The notes under the pieces are model-generated. The model was not told where the DNA came from, did no database searches, and saw nothing but the letters and a program-made list of their open reading frames with translations. The translations under genes and the position numbers were made by a program. This document shows positions 26,027 to 34,156 of a stretch of DNA of 64,000 nt, piece by piece. This DNA is from Desulfamplus magnetovallimortis. GTDB lineage: Bacteria; Desulfobacterota; Desulfobacteria; Desulfobacterales; Desulfobacteraceae. Where the stretch lies: assembly GCF_900170035.1 (NCBI RefSeq), contig NZ_LT828540.1:508960-572959 (forward strand), read 5' to 3'. Numbering within the stretch: position 1 is the first letter of the stretch; the number at the start of each line of letters is the position of its first letter.

Positions 26027-28897
26027 TTATCCACTGAATTCAATGGTAAATGACTCATCTTCATCCACATCCAGAAATATTTTTGATGGCATCTCTCCCT
26101 GGCTCATGTGAGTCAATATTTCCCTTGAAATTCTGGGGAAAATATTGGCATTAAGAATATAGTCAATATTTCTGGCGCCAGTCTCAACTTCTGTACACCT
26201 TGCTGTTATCTGTGAAATAACACTGTCCGAACATACAAGGGTAATTTTGTTGTTCTCCATCAAGGTTTTTCTGACTTTTTCAAGCTTAAGCCTTACAATA
26301 AGCTCCATGGCATCTGATTTTAGGCTCACAAAGGGCAGCACCGTCATTCTTGCAAGCAGGGCAGGTTTAAAATATTGCGAAAGTACAGGACGAATGGCCG
26401 ATGTCAAGACATCTATAAGCGCACTCTCTTCACCTGAGGTCATCTCCTGAATAATATCGGTGGCAAGGTTACTGGTAAGAATAATTACAGTATTCTTGAA
26501 ATTGATCTCCTTTCCTTCGCCATCCGTGAGAATGCCCTTGTCAAATACCTGATAGAAAAGATTAGAGATGTCGGGATGTGCCTTTTCAACTTCATCTAAA
26601 AGTACAACAGAGTAAGGTTTCCGACGCACGGCCTCTGTAAGCATTCCGCCCTCTCCAAAGCCTACATATCCTGGAGGAGATCCTATTAGGCGGCTGACTG
26701 TGTGACTTTCCTGAAACTCACTCATGTTTATTATGACGCTGTTTTTCTCACTACCAAAAAGAAGATCAGCAATTGCAAGTCCTGTTTCTGTTTTTCCAAC
26801 ACCGCTTGGGCCAGCAAGCAGAAAGACTCCAATTGGTTGCCCAGGATTTCTGATACCTGCTTTTGAAGCCCTTATTACCTCGGCAATTGCGGTCAGTGCA
26901 TGATCCTGCCCTTTAACACGATCACTCAATCTTTTTTCAAGGTTAATTATATCCTCAGCCTCATCCTTGACCATTTTTCCCAAAGGAATGCCTGTCCAGT
27001 CTGATACAACCCTTGCAATGACATCAGGATTTACCTCAAGCTGAATAAGGGCATTGTCACCCTGAATTTCAGCAAGCTCTAAATCAGCCTCGTGAAGCTT
27101 TAGTTTTAAAGATGATATCAAATCTGAATCAACATTATTATCATGTGATCTATTATTATTTTGTTCATCTATTTCCTGATCTTTTTGCTCCGCACTCTGG
27201 TTATCCTCCTGCTGGCCATTGTGCTGATTATCCTCCTGCTGGCCATTGTGCTGATTATCCTCCTGCTGGTCATTGTGCTGGTTACCCTCCTGGTGGTCAT
27301 TGTGCTGGTTACCCTCCTGGTGGCTATTGTGTTGTATTTCATTTGTGTCGTTTACGGTTTCTTTTTCACAAAATGCGGCCTGAAGCTTTGCTCTCAGAGA
27401 AAGAACCCTTTCTGCTGCTGCTTTCTCCCTATCCCAATGTTGACGGATTTCTTCTGCCTCTGCCTTGCAAACTTCTATTTTATCCAGAATTTGATTAAAT
27501 TGATCGCTATCAATAGTTACATTATTGTTTCTATCTCTCTCCATGGCATTTCTATTTCTTTCAAGGGCCTGGATCATTCTCTCCTTATCTTCAAGTACCG
27601 GTGGTTTTGTAGAAAGATTTATTTTAACCCTGGCACACCCGGTATCAAGAAGATCAATGGCTTTATCCGGCAAAAAACGACCGGTTATATAGCGATCTGA
27701 AAATTCTGCAGCAGCAGTGACAGCACTGTCAGTAATAATAACATTATGTGCCTTTTCATAACCCGGCTTAAGACCCCTTAAAATCAACTCTGTATCTGCA
27801 ACATCAGGTTCATCAAGTTTTATTGGCTGAAATCGTCTGGAAAGCGCCGGATCTTTTTCAAAATACTTCTTGTATTCACTCCAGGTGGTTGCCGCAACTG
27901 TTCTTAACTCTCCCCTTGCAAGGGCAGGTTTCAAAAGATTTGCAGCATCTCCTCCTCCTGCACTTCCACCAGCTCCAATTAGAGTATGGGCTTCATCAAT
28001 AAATAGTATCACTGGAGACTCATGTGCCTTTATCTCGTTAATCACGCCTTTTAAACGATTTTCAAATTCACCCTTCATACCTGCACCAGCTTCAAGCAGT
28101 CCCATGTCAAGCTCAAGAAGTGTCACATTTTTAAGAACATCGGGAACATCATTTTCGATAATTCTCAAGGCAAGTCCCTCAACTACAGCAGTTTTTCCAA
28201 CCCCTGGTTCCCCCACGCATATGGGGTTATTTTTTCTTCTCCTTGCCAAAACATCAATTATCTGACGTATCTCTACATCCCGTCCAAAAACTGGGTCTAT
28301 ACCGCCCTGACGTGCTTTTTCCGTAAAATCATTACAAAAGCGCTCAATAAATCCCTCCTTCCCCTTTGAAGCAGCAGCTTGATCCGTTCCGGCAATAGCT
28401 GATTTTTCCTTAGTTGAAAGATTTTCGACAGAACCACGTGTAATTGACCAGAACTCTTCTATAAGGGTGTCTCTATTAATTTTTTTAAGGATATCGCCAT
28501 AATTTCCGGAAATATATGCAAGTGGCCTTGAGAGAAGCGCACACACTATTCCGCCGGAACGAATTTTTCTCTCCCCAAGGTCAATGGAAGATACCATCCA
28601 TCCATCCTGGAAAAGATCCAGAAGGCGCGGAGAAAAAACCGGTTTGCCGGAGTTACCAGAATTAAATTCTTCAAGGGCAGATTCAATTTTTTTCTGTAAC
28701 GTACCTAACTCAATATTGAATTTTTGACAGATAAATGAAAAGTCAGAACGGGAGTCTTCAATGAGTTTTAGTAAGAAATGTTCCACAGAAACCTCATAAT
28801 GGGTTCTGGCAACACACATGCCCGCACCACTTTGGAGTGTACTTGTACAAAAATCGTTCAACTGAAGCAACAGAGACCTTGTATCAACATTCACCAT
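26027..28897 (-). CDS. tssH: T6SS sheath-recycling ATPase ClpV (TssH)
   Basis: 956 residues of the ClpV/ClpB class. After the Clp N domain, AAA-1 has Walker A GEPGVGKTA and Walker B VILFIDEAHTLIGAGG. AAA-2 has GPSGVGKTETG and VVLLDEVEKAHPD. ClpV hexamers disassemble contracted VipA/VipB (TssB/TssC) sheaths in the cytoplasm. The ATG follows GGAGG at a good distance. Oddity: the middle region between the AAA domains carries a Gln/Asn/His-rich insertion of about 60 residues made of 9-residue repeats (HNDHQEGNQ type), which is not part of the usual ClpV coiled-coil domain. Otherwise complete, and intact between two genes with frame breaks. Confidence 0.97.
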   Translation of the reverse strand: MVNVDTRSLLLQLNDFCTSTLQSGAGMCVARTHYEVSVEHFLLKLIEDSRSDFSFICQKFNIELGTLQKKIESALEEFNSGNSGKPVFSPRLLDLFQDGWMVSSIDLGERKIRSGGIVCALLSRPLAYISGNYGDILKKINRDTLIEEFWSITRGSVENLSTKEKSAIAGTDQAAASKGKEGFIERFCNDFTEKARQGGIDPVFGRDVEIRQIIDVLARRRKNNPICVGEPGVGKTAVVEGLALRIIENDVPDVLKNVTLLELDMGLLEAGAGMKGEFENRLKGVINEIKAHESPVILFIDEAHTLIGAGGSAGGGDAANLLKPALARGELRTVAATTWSEYKKYFEKDPALSRRFQPIKLDEPDVADTELILRGLKPGYEKAHNVIITDSAVTAAAEFSDRYITGRFLPDKAIDLLDTGCARVKINLSTKPPVLEDKERMIQALERNRNAMERDRNNNVTIDSDQFNQILDKIEVCKAEAEEIRQHWDREKAAAERVLSLRAKLQAAFCEKETVNDTNEIQHNSHQEGNQHNDHQEGNQHNDQQEDNQHNGQQEDNQHNGQQEDNQSAEQKDQEIDEQNNNRSHDNNVDSDLISSLKLKLHEADLELAEIQGDNALIQLEVNPDVIARVVSDWTGIPLGKMVKDEAEDIINLEKRLSDRVKGQDHALTAIAEVIRASKAGIRNPGQPIGVFLLAGPSGVGKTETGLAIADLLFGSEKNSVIINMSEFQESHTVSRLIGSPPGYVGFGEGGMLTEAVRRKPYSVVLLDEVEKAHPDISNLFYQVFDKGILTDGEGKEINFKNTVIILTSNLATDIIQEMTSGEESALIDVLTSAIRPVLSQYFKPALLARMTVLPFVSLKSDAMELIVRLKLEKVRKTLMENNKITLVCSDSVISQITARCTEVETGARNIDYILNANIFPRISREILTHMSQGEMPSKIFLDVDEDESFTIEFSG
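27197..27331 (-). repeat. Five 27-bp tandem repeats inside clpV
   Basis: Plus-strand units begin CTGGTTATCCTCCTGCTGGC or CTGATTATCC and repeat exactly every 27 bp: 27197, 27224, 27251, 27278 and 27305. They encode HND/G-(H/Q)QE(G/D)NQ on the minus strand. Near-identity of neighbouring units points to recent slippage. The frame is kept because the unit is a multiple of three. Confidence 0.93.
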
Positions 28898-28997
28898 TAT
28901 ATTCCTCCCTTGAAACTATTTAAATTCTTTTTTTTTGATTTTCGTGTTATTTTGGCAAGAGAATCAGAAAACATATTTGGCTCTGGCTTGTCCAGGC

Positions 28998-29100
28998 TAG
29001 GAATAAATTTTAAATAACGTGCCCATTTAAATCAGGGAGAGCGGGCGTCACGGCCACTTCGTTTATCAAAATGGGAAAGTTATTTTGTGCTCATTCCTTA
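28998..29100. mobile_element. R5 MITE-like element between tssG and clpV
   Basis: 103 bp. The left end TAGGAATAAATTTTAAATAA runs into CGTGCCCATTT; the right end reads AAATGGGAAAGTTATTTTGT then GCTCATTCCTTA. These are inverted repeats of about 30 bp around a GC-richer centre. TA stands at both outer edges, as expected if TA is the target site. Confidence 0.75.
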
Positions 29101-29112
29101 TCTTAAACAAAA

Positions 29113-30261
29113 TTAATAGTCATGTTTCAAAACTGTTTTAACAATTTCCGGACACTGCTTTTCAGAAAACAGCCATGTATTCCATCCAAGATTTGACCAT
29201 TTTTGATTACCTGGAGCAGTTGAAGCTATTTCCTTTCCTGGCAACTCAATTTCAAGTTCCCACTCCAGCGGCTGGTTGACATAAAATTTTACAAGGTGTT
29301 GCAAGGCTTCAAATTTCTTCCGTCCAGGAAGAAACTCATGAAGTGTTGTTTCATTTGCCCCCATGATAACAATCTGATATTTGCCAGAAATATCTGTTAA
29401 TTCCCTGCCAATAACACAATTCTCTCCAAGCATGCAATGACTCTTGCCAATCAGGGCAAGCTGGTCATCCGGTACGGTAACTTTTCTCAAAACACACTGA
29501 TTTATGCAGACCTGTCCCCTTAGGTTAAAAAAATCTGAAATGAGGGTCTCAAGCCCCTCGGCTGATCGGGGAAACTGGAGTAGAAGTCCAGTATATTTAA
29601 GATAATGTTGGTGGTTTAATATCTTTTTTCTTAATTCCGGATTTTCAAGCCCAAGCAAAGCATAAAGCATCTCAACTGTATCATTATCTCGGGCTTCACA
29701 TACCTGGTATAAAAGATTATATTTACTCCAGATTTTAAACAACAGTGGATAGAGACTGTAATTGATGATGTCAAGAAAATCACGTTTTATACTGCCTTCA
29801 TCATTAAATTCCTCTATCAGATCTTCTGTATAAAAAGTAGGAAGCGGGGAATAGACACCGTAAATCCCTAAAAATGTTGCCGTAACAATATATTTGAAGT
29901 CACTTTTACCGCTGTTTACTCTCTCCACATGCGTTATATCTGTTCCTGGAAATCTGAGGGAGAGTTCGGGACGGATACGGATATAGTTCTCAAGAACAGT
30001 GTCTCTGTCAGATATTAGATTATCTTCTGAAGGTTCATAATTTAATAAAAAGTCATTTCCATGACTAATTCCATCTTTGGTGTCAAATCCTTCTCCAGCA
30101 GGCAGTTTTTTTACGTTTCCAAACCTGTTTCCATCTGAACTTGTATAATCCTTTTCAACTAATATATAACGAATTAAAAGACGAACCGCCTGAATAAAAG
30201 AGAATGTGCCGCATTTTTCAATTAGCTTCTCAATTATCTCATCACAATTTGATGGAGCCAT
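29113..30261 (-). CDS. tssG: T6SS baseplate protein TssG
   Basis: About 382 residues from ATG 30261 (MAPSNCDEIIEKLIEKCGTF). TssG/ImpH family features: FSFIQAVRLLIRY near the start, RPELSLRFPGTDITHVE, FLGIYGVYSPLPTFYTEDLI with the conserved G-x-x-SPLP, and a late LPGRKKFEALQHLVKFY-type stretch. TssG joins TssE, TssF and TssK in the baseplate wedge under VgrG. The in-frame ATG at 30294 lies inside the end of an R2 element (GGCATGCTTCAT), so it is probably not native. The inserted repeats separate tssG from tssF by more than 300 bp, where T6SS operons usually pack these genes tightly. Confidence 0.92.
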   Translation of the reverse strand: MAPSNCDEIIEKLIEKCGTFSFIQAVRLLIRYILVEKDYTSSDGNRFGNVKKLPAGEGFDTKDGISHGNDFLLNYEPSEDNLISDRDTVLENYIRIRPELSLRFPGTDITHVERVNSGKSDFKYIVTATFLGIYGVYSPLPTFYTEDLIEEFNDEGSIKRDFLDIINYSLYPLLFKIWSKYNLLYQVCEARDNDTVEMLYALLGLENPELRKKILNHQHYLKYTGLLLQFPRSAEGLETLISDFFNLRGQVCINQCVLRKVTVPDDQLALIGKSHCMLGENCVIGRELTDISGKYQIVIMGANETTLHEFLPGRKKFEALQHLVKFYVNQPLEWELEIELPGKEIASTAPGNQKWSNLGWNTWLFSEKQCPEIVKTVLKHDY

Positions 30262-30282
30262 TATGAAAATTTTCCTTTTTAA

Positions 30283-30387
30283 GGCATGCTTCATTTACCG
30301 TTTTACACTCTCCAGGGAAGCAACCTTATTTTTAAGGATATTTCTCAAAAAAGTGTAAAGTACTTTTGATGCGATATGAAGGACGCC
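30283..30387. mobile_element. R2 MITE-like element with 8-bp duplication, tssF-tssG junction
   Basis: 105 bp from GGCATGCTTCATTTACCG to ATATGAAGGACGCC, flanked by CTTTTTAA at 30275-30282 and 30388-30395. It is identical over its full length to the reverse complement of the element at 32387-32491 on the other side of tssF. Confidence 0.9.
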
Positions 30388-30392
30388 CTTTT

Positions 30393-30548
30393 TAAGGAAT
30401 GGGTTTGCAATAACATGCCCATTTAAACCCTTGAGCGTGGTTTCCCCGCCGCTTCGTTTAAATCAAAATGGGGGCATCCCTCTCCTGAAAGTGTAAACTG
30501 AAAAATGAAGCATGCCAAAATGGGAAAGTTATTTCGTACTCATTCCTA
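30393..30548. mobile_element. R5 element interrupted by a short R2 element
   Basis: The left end TAAGGAATGGGTTTGCAATA leads into ACATGCCCATTT, and the right end AAAATGGGAAAGTTATTTCG into TACTCATTCCTA. Taking out the inserted 44-bp R2 copy and one target duplication leaves 104 bp, the same length as the R5 copies at 29.0 and 43.4 kb. Almost the whole 313-bp gap between tssF and tssG is repeat sequence. Confidence 0.82.
30473..30516. mobile_element. Short (44-bp) R2 derivative inside an R5 element
   Basis: GGCATCCCTCTCCTGAAAGT to GAAGCATGCC, flanked by AAAATGGG at 30465-30472 and 30517-30524. It keeps both terminal GGCAT/GCC ends and one GTGTAAAC block but lacks the other arm, yet it still made a perfect 8-bp duplication. 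Confidence 0.85.
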
Positions 30549-30574
30549 AATGGTGCGTGTAACTATTGATTATG

Positions 30575-32303
30575 CTACTTCAAAATAGTTTTACCAACCC
30601 TTGTCTGCCATGAAAATGACTCTCCTGAAAGTGTTTCTGTGATCACAAATCGTGTAAAAGTATTGATAGTGTTATATCTGCTGAAAAATTCATCCATAAC
30701 AGCACCAAAAAGCAAAACATCCCCCATAGAGACAAAATGGTCTCTGCTCACTGTCATTTCAATTTTCTGCCCCCTTACAGCCATTCCTTTTATAAGCCTG
30801 TCCTCGGGTTGAATTTTCAAATCAACTATCCCCTCTATACGTTTGAGATTGGCTGCAACATTACCTTTGTCCCTGCTGTCGGGAAAAACATAGAGCCGAA
30901 GAATATTTTTTAAACTTTCGGCATCTGCAAGGGAGAGAATGTTAAGTGTTATGTGAGAGAGCATCCTCCAAAGTGTTACCCCTTCCAGTGGAGGATCAAC
31001 ACTTGATGTGGGAGGTGTAATGTTACTGAAATCAAGAAGTTCCGGAGAATTAAATGTGGGGTGGCAAATATCCCCAGGCATTATATGATCCGGTTCTGCT
31101 CCATTTGTGCAGGTAAGCTCAATGCTCAAGGTTTCCCTTGAAAAATTTGTTCTTTTTTTGAATAAAGGAAATGAATATGGACTTCCTGGGCATTTGTTAT
31201 TGGCGAAATAGCTCTCGTTGCATTGTAAAACGAACGCTCTTCTCCGTCCGCTGAAAAGTGATCCATGGGTGCATATTCAACTGGAGTAACACTTCCCTGA
31301 ATAAACCCGACAACCTTGTCAACACTGTAAATTTGATAACCTTTACCGGTTTTTGATGATGGCCTGACCCTTATCCGTTCACGGGTGTGATCCAGAAGAG
31401 AAGGCTCTGCATCATGTGGAAAAAGATTTACAACCGGTACTGAAAAAAGGGAAAACGTAGTAGCTGTCACAGTGGGTATCTCAAAAGGTGGCTCATTGAA
31501 TTCAAAGAGAATCTCAAAGGTTGTAGCATCACCTTTGTACTTCCATTTATCAAGACCTGTAATATCAAAAAAAAGAAATTTCTGAAGAAAAATAAAGTAT
31601 TCCTGTAACAGTGAAAAGCCAGAAAACGACTGGCCAGGATAGGATAAAAGTGAATTTTTCTTATCAAACCCAGGAAAAATAAAATCCTGCTCAGGTACAA
31701 AATAGGTTAAATCCTGGTTTTCTGAAATAATCCTGATTGAGGATAAATAGTTTGCCAGGCACCCAAAAAGTTCTGAAGCCTTTGAATAGGAATCTGATAA
31801 AAAAAAGGAGAGTTTTTTAGGTTTCCACTGATCAAGTGTAATATTCGAAAGAGAAAATGATATTGATATGTTAAAAATGTCGCCGGAAGAGGTTGTTCTT
31901 GCAGAGGTCACTTTGAGTGGATGCACTTCAATGTCGTAGCATGTCCTGAATTTACACTGAATGTCGTTTTTTTTTCTGTTCCAAGAAAAGTTCCTGAAGG
32001 GACATGAACGCTTTCCATCAAAGATGGCTTTGGAAAAAAAGAGACAATAGAGATAGCAGGGACAGGCCTCATGTAATGTGGATATAAAATATCCATAAGC
32101 CCATGTATAATTTCAGGAAAATCATCGTCAATCTTCTGCTGAATATGGCCTGTCAAAAAGGCAGTTCCCTCAAGAAGACGTTCAACATCTGGATCAACTG
32201 ATTCCCGTGCAAGCATGGGAGCGGCTGCGGGATGAGCCTGTGCAAATTCCCTTGCAAGGTTTCTCAGTTTGTCAAGCTCGTTCTGGTAATACCTGCTGTA
32301 CAA
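30575..32303 (-). pseudogene. tssF: T6SS baseplate protein TssF gene, frame broken twice
   Basis: Begins at TTG 32303 with AAGGGGA upstream (YSRYYQNELDKLRNLAREFA, the usual TssF start, then HIQQKIDDDFPEIIHGLMDI). The first frame ends at 31908. The true continuation CKFRTCYDIEVHPLKVTSAR is in another frame, and the break maps to the nine-base T run at 31967-31975 (plus strand), where one more base would restore it. The middle piece runs to 31126. The C-terminal piece (SRETLSIELTCTNGAEPDHI ... MGDVLLFGAVMDEFFSRYNT) is again shifted, fixed by one extra base in the run near 31141-31145. Restored length is about 576 residues, normal for TssF. As written, no full baseplate protein would be made. 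Confidence 0.92.
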
Positions 32304-32334
32304 TAAGATTCCCCTTGTAATCCGTCAATTTTCC

Positions 32335-32386
32335 GGCATCTTTCATATCATCCAAAATTAGTTTACACTTTGTTTATGAAAAATCC
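32335..32386. repeat. R2 half element
   Basis: GGCATCTTTCATATCATCCA then AAATTAGTTTACACTTTG is one R2 arm without its partner. It directly adjoins the complete R2 copy that follows. Confidence 0.6.
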
Positions 32387-32491
32387 GGCGTCCTTCATAT
32401 CGCATCAAAAGTACTTTACACTTTTTTGAGAAATATCCTTAAAAATAAGGTTGCTTCCCTGGAGAGTGTAAAACGGTAAATGAAGCATGCC
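32387..32491. mobile_element. R2 MITE-like element upstream of tssF
   Basis: 105 bp from GGCGTCCTTCATATCGC to AATGAAGCATGCC, an exact reverse complement of 30283-30387. The flanks AAAAATCC (32379-32386) and GAAAATCC (32492-32499) match at seven of eight bases, consistent with an aged or slightly mutated target duplication. Confidence 0.87.
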
Positions 32492-32505
32492 GAAAATCCC
32501 TATAC

Positions 32506-32919
32506 TTACCCTTTTACTTTTATTCTACCATTGGGCTGCAAAAAGGATTCCAGAAAAACAGGCACATTCTCCTGCCTTGAAAGCACTCCTTCCAGACTAA
32601 AATGGATACTTAAAACATCTTCCTCACTGGATTCGATTTTTATCTTCAAATCAGAAAGACGTTTTTCATATTTTTCAACAGTTTCATGAATGGCTTTTTC
32701 AATTCTTCCTGCTGTTTCAAGAAACCCACCTCCCATAAAACGGGTGATGTCAGGCATACCGTAGTCATCGGCAATCAATACACTGCCCCTGTTAGTATTC
32801 AGGAGTTTTCTAAGGTGGAGAATAACGGATTTTATCTCTTTTTCGGCACTTGTCTCTTCTGCTATATCTTTCCGAGACTCAAGAGATGCTATCCGTTCAA
32901 GAAGGGTTTGTTCATACAT
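32506..32919 (-). CDS. tssE: T6SS baseplate protein TssE (gp25-like)
   Basis: 137 residues with the GPW/gp25 fold typical of TssE: LLERIASLE near the start, LRKLLNTNRGSVLIADDYGM in the core (the family's LLNTRxG...DYG signature) and GRIEKAIHETVEKYEKRL in the second half. TssE ties the inner tube/sheath base to the baseplate wedge. The ATG at 32919 has a weak upstream site (AGGACAG). Gene order hcp-tssE-tssF-tssG is the common one. R3 and R4 repeats separate it from hcp, R2 repeats from tssF. No defects seen. Confidence 0.94.
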   Translation of the reverse strand: MYEQTLLERIASLESRKDIAEETSAEKEIKSVILHLRKLLNTNRGSVLIADDYGMPDITRFMGGGFLETAGRIEKAIHETVEKYEKRLSDLKIKIESSEEDVLSIHFSLEGVLSRQENVPVFLESFLQPNGRIKVKG

Positions 32920-33014
32920 AATATCTGTCCTGGAGTAATTCTACTGCTTCTTAATTCTACTTTGTTAACTTCCTCAAAGCCGACACCTATGATCTTTTGA
33001 GCCTTGTCAACATT

Positions 33015-33102
33015 GTCTGAATCAGGATGTCCAAGATTAACAAGATAAGGCAGGATTATTTATCCTGAGCATCCTTTTCATCCTGGTTATCCTGATTCAG
33101 AC
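33015..33102. repeat. R3 palindromic repeat, complete copy
   Basis: 88 bp with arms GTCTGAATCAGGATGTCCAA and TGGTTATCCTGATTCAGAC and an internal GGCAGGATTATTTATCCTG stretch. This uninterrupted copy shows what the copy at 43.4 kb looked like before R5 split it. Confidence 0.8.
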
Positions 33103-33132
33103 AGCAAAAAAAGATAAGCTATCAAAGTAGTA

Positions 33133-33200
33133 TTAAACGGGCATGATTGCGTATCAATCACCCCCAAATATAAAAATGATAGTCATTTTCACGGTAAAGT
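33133..33200 (+). repeat. R4 repeat with Fur-box-like palindrome
   Basis: TTAAACGGGCATGATTGCGT, ATCAATCACCCCCAAATAT, AAAAATGATAGTCATTTTC, ACGGTAAAG. Two palindromes are visible: TGATTG/CAATCA and AAAATGA/TCATTTT. It is repeated almost exactly at 60189-60259 and in shortened inverted form at 38251-38290. Confidence 0.75.
33172..33190. promoter_or_regulatory. Fur-box-like site in R4
   Basis: AAAAATGATAGTCATTTTC matches the classical 19-bp Fur consensus GATAATGATAATCATTATC at 15 of 19 positions by hand alignment. It stands about 250 bp upstream of tssE on that gene's strand. It is part of a repeated element, so regulation is only a hypothesis. Confidence 0.4.
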
Positions 33201-33316
33201 TTAAACTGTAAAAACTTACAAGTTGTGAGCGGTAAGCAGGGCAGTCGTTAAAAAGCTACCCTGCGTATGATCACAAACGGCAGAACAATTTAATAAAAGA
33301 AACCACGCAATCAAGA

Positions 33317-33802
33317 TCAGGCATTTGGAGTTTCCCATGAATCTTCAGTTTCAATACCATCCGGCTCATAGGTCCATATAATCTTTGAATAGGTAAAAAG
33401 TATGGATTCCATATCCTTATAAGGCTTGTTCTCTTCAAGGAATGTTAAAGGATTAGACTCCTGCATCTCAACGATAATGGCCTTTTCCAGTTTGATGGTA
33501 AAGTAATGCTCCTCTTTTCCAGTATCGTTAATGCGGAAAAACTTAAGTTCCACCTTCATCTGCTCCCCTGTACAGCATGCCTGAAAAAGTCCTGGGGAAG
33601 CCTTGTCCTTATGCTTGATAACCTGAAAAGGCTTATGAATACGTTGCCCTGTTGGTAATCCTGTGTGGGTATCCCTTGGAATCTCAACTTTGTGGTCAAT
33701 GCTGTAAACCAGTATCAGATCTTCTCTGCCCTGCTGAATGCAATCGCCTTTTATCTGACCTTGTTCATTTCCTTCAACTTTAAGATACGATGTCATTGCC
33801 AT
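33317..33802 (-). CDS. hcp: T6SS tube protein Hcp (TssD)
   Basis: 161 residues. Hcp family marks: YLKVEGNEQGQIKGDCIQQG, then EDLILVYSIDHKVEIPRD, GQRIHKPFQVIKHKDKASPG and EHYFTIKLEKAIIVEMQ. Hcp hexamers stack into the inner tube that is fired through the cell envelope; it is also a chaperone or carrier for small effectors. The ATG at 33802 has AAGGAGG at ideal spacing, the strongest ribosome site in the operon, fitting a protein needed in large amounts. Three R1 repeat units lie between tssC and hcp and may process or stabilise this part of the message. Confidence 0.95.
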   Translation of the reverse strand: MAMTSYLKVEGNEQGQIKGDCIQQGREDLILVYSIDHKVEIPRDTHTGLPTGQRIHKPFQVIKHKDKASPGLFQACCTGEQMKVELKFFRINDTGKEEHYFTIKLEKAIIVEMQESNPLTFLEENKPYKDMESILFTYSKIIWTYEPDGIETEDSWETPNA

Positions 33803-33850
33803 GGTGTGACCTCCTTAATTTGATGTTATTGTCCTTTTTCCCCCGTATTA

Positions 33851-34091
33851 TTTATTAGAAAGTCTCCATAACATGCTGATATACAACGAATTTCATGCTT
33901 TTTTGTTATGCGTCAACAAAAATGTAGGTTTATTAGAAAGTCCCCGTAACATACTGATATACAACGACTTTCATGTTTCGTTGTGATGCGTCAGCAAACA
34001 TGGAGATTTATATGAAAGTCTCAATAAATAGCTGTTTTTAAAACGACTTTCATCTCTTCGATTGTGGCGGGCATCCGCCATGTACGTTATA
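33851..34091 (-). repeat. R1 repeat array, three tandem units, tssC-hcp junction
   Basis: Units start near 33852, 33930 and 34008 (TTATTAGAAAGTCTCC-type heads). The last one ends GGCGGGCATCCGCCATGTAC, a hairpin variant like 23868-23942 in reverse. Period about 78 bp. The array fills most of the 354-bp gap between tssC and hcp, where no gene is seen. Confidence 0.8.
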
Positions 34092-34156
34092 CGGGCATCC
34101 TTGGTATTACATAAAAATAGTACATTGTCAGCGTGTAATAGTGTGGCAATGTTTGT

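Larger units (their letters stand above)
32920..33316. other. Repeat-filled gap between hcp and tssE
   Basis: 397 bp without a gene. It contains an R3 palindrome (33015-33102), an R4 repeat with a Fur-box-like core (33133-33200) and a loose hairpin after hcp (CAGGGCAGTCGTT... region near 33240). It may hold a secondary promoter for tssE and downstream genes. Confidence 0.5.

Noticed and set aside
27161-27700. Plus-strand frame of about 180 codons across clpV, rich in Leu/Ile/Val
   Set aside because: It is opposite a well-supported AAA domain and exists because the 27-bp repeat keeps a frame open on both strands. No ribosome site.
31126-32303. Programmed frameshifting in tssF
   Set aside because: Long A/T runs can slip, but no Shine-Dalgarno-like stimulator or downstream structure was evident, and TssF is made in a single frame in the family. 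Decay or sequence error explains two separate breaks better.
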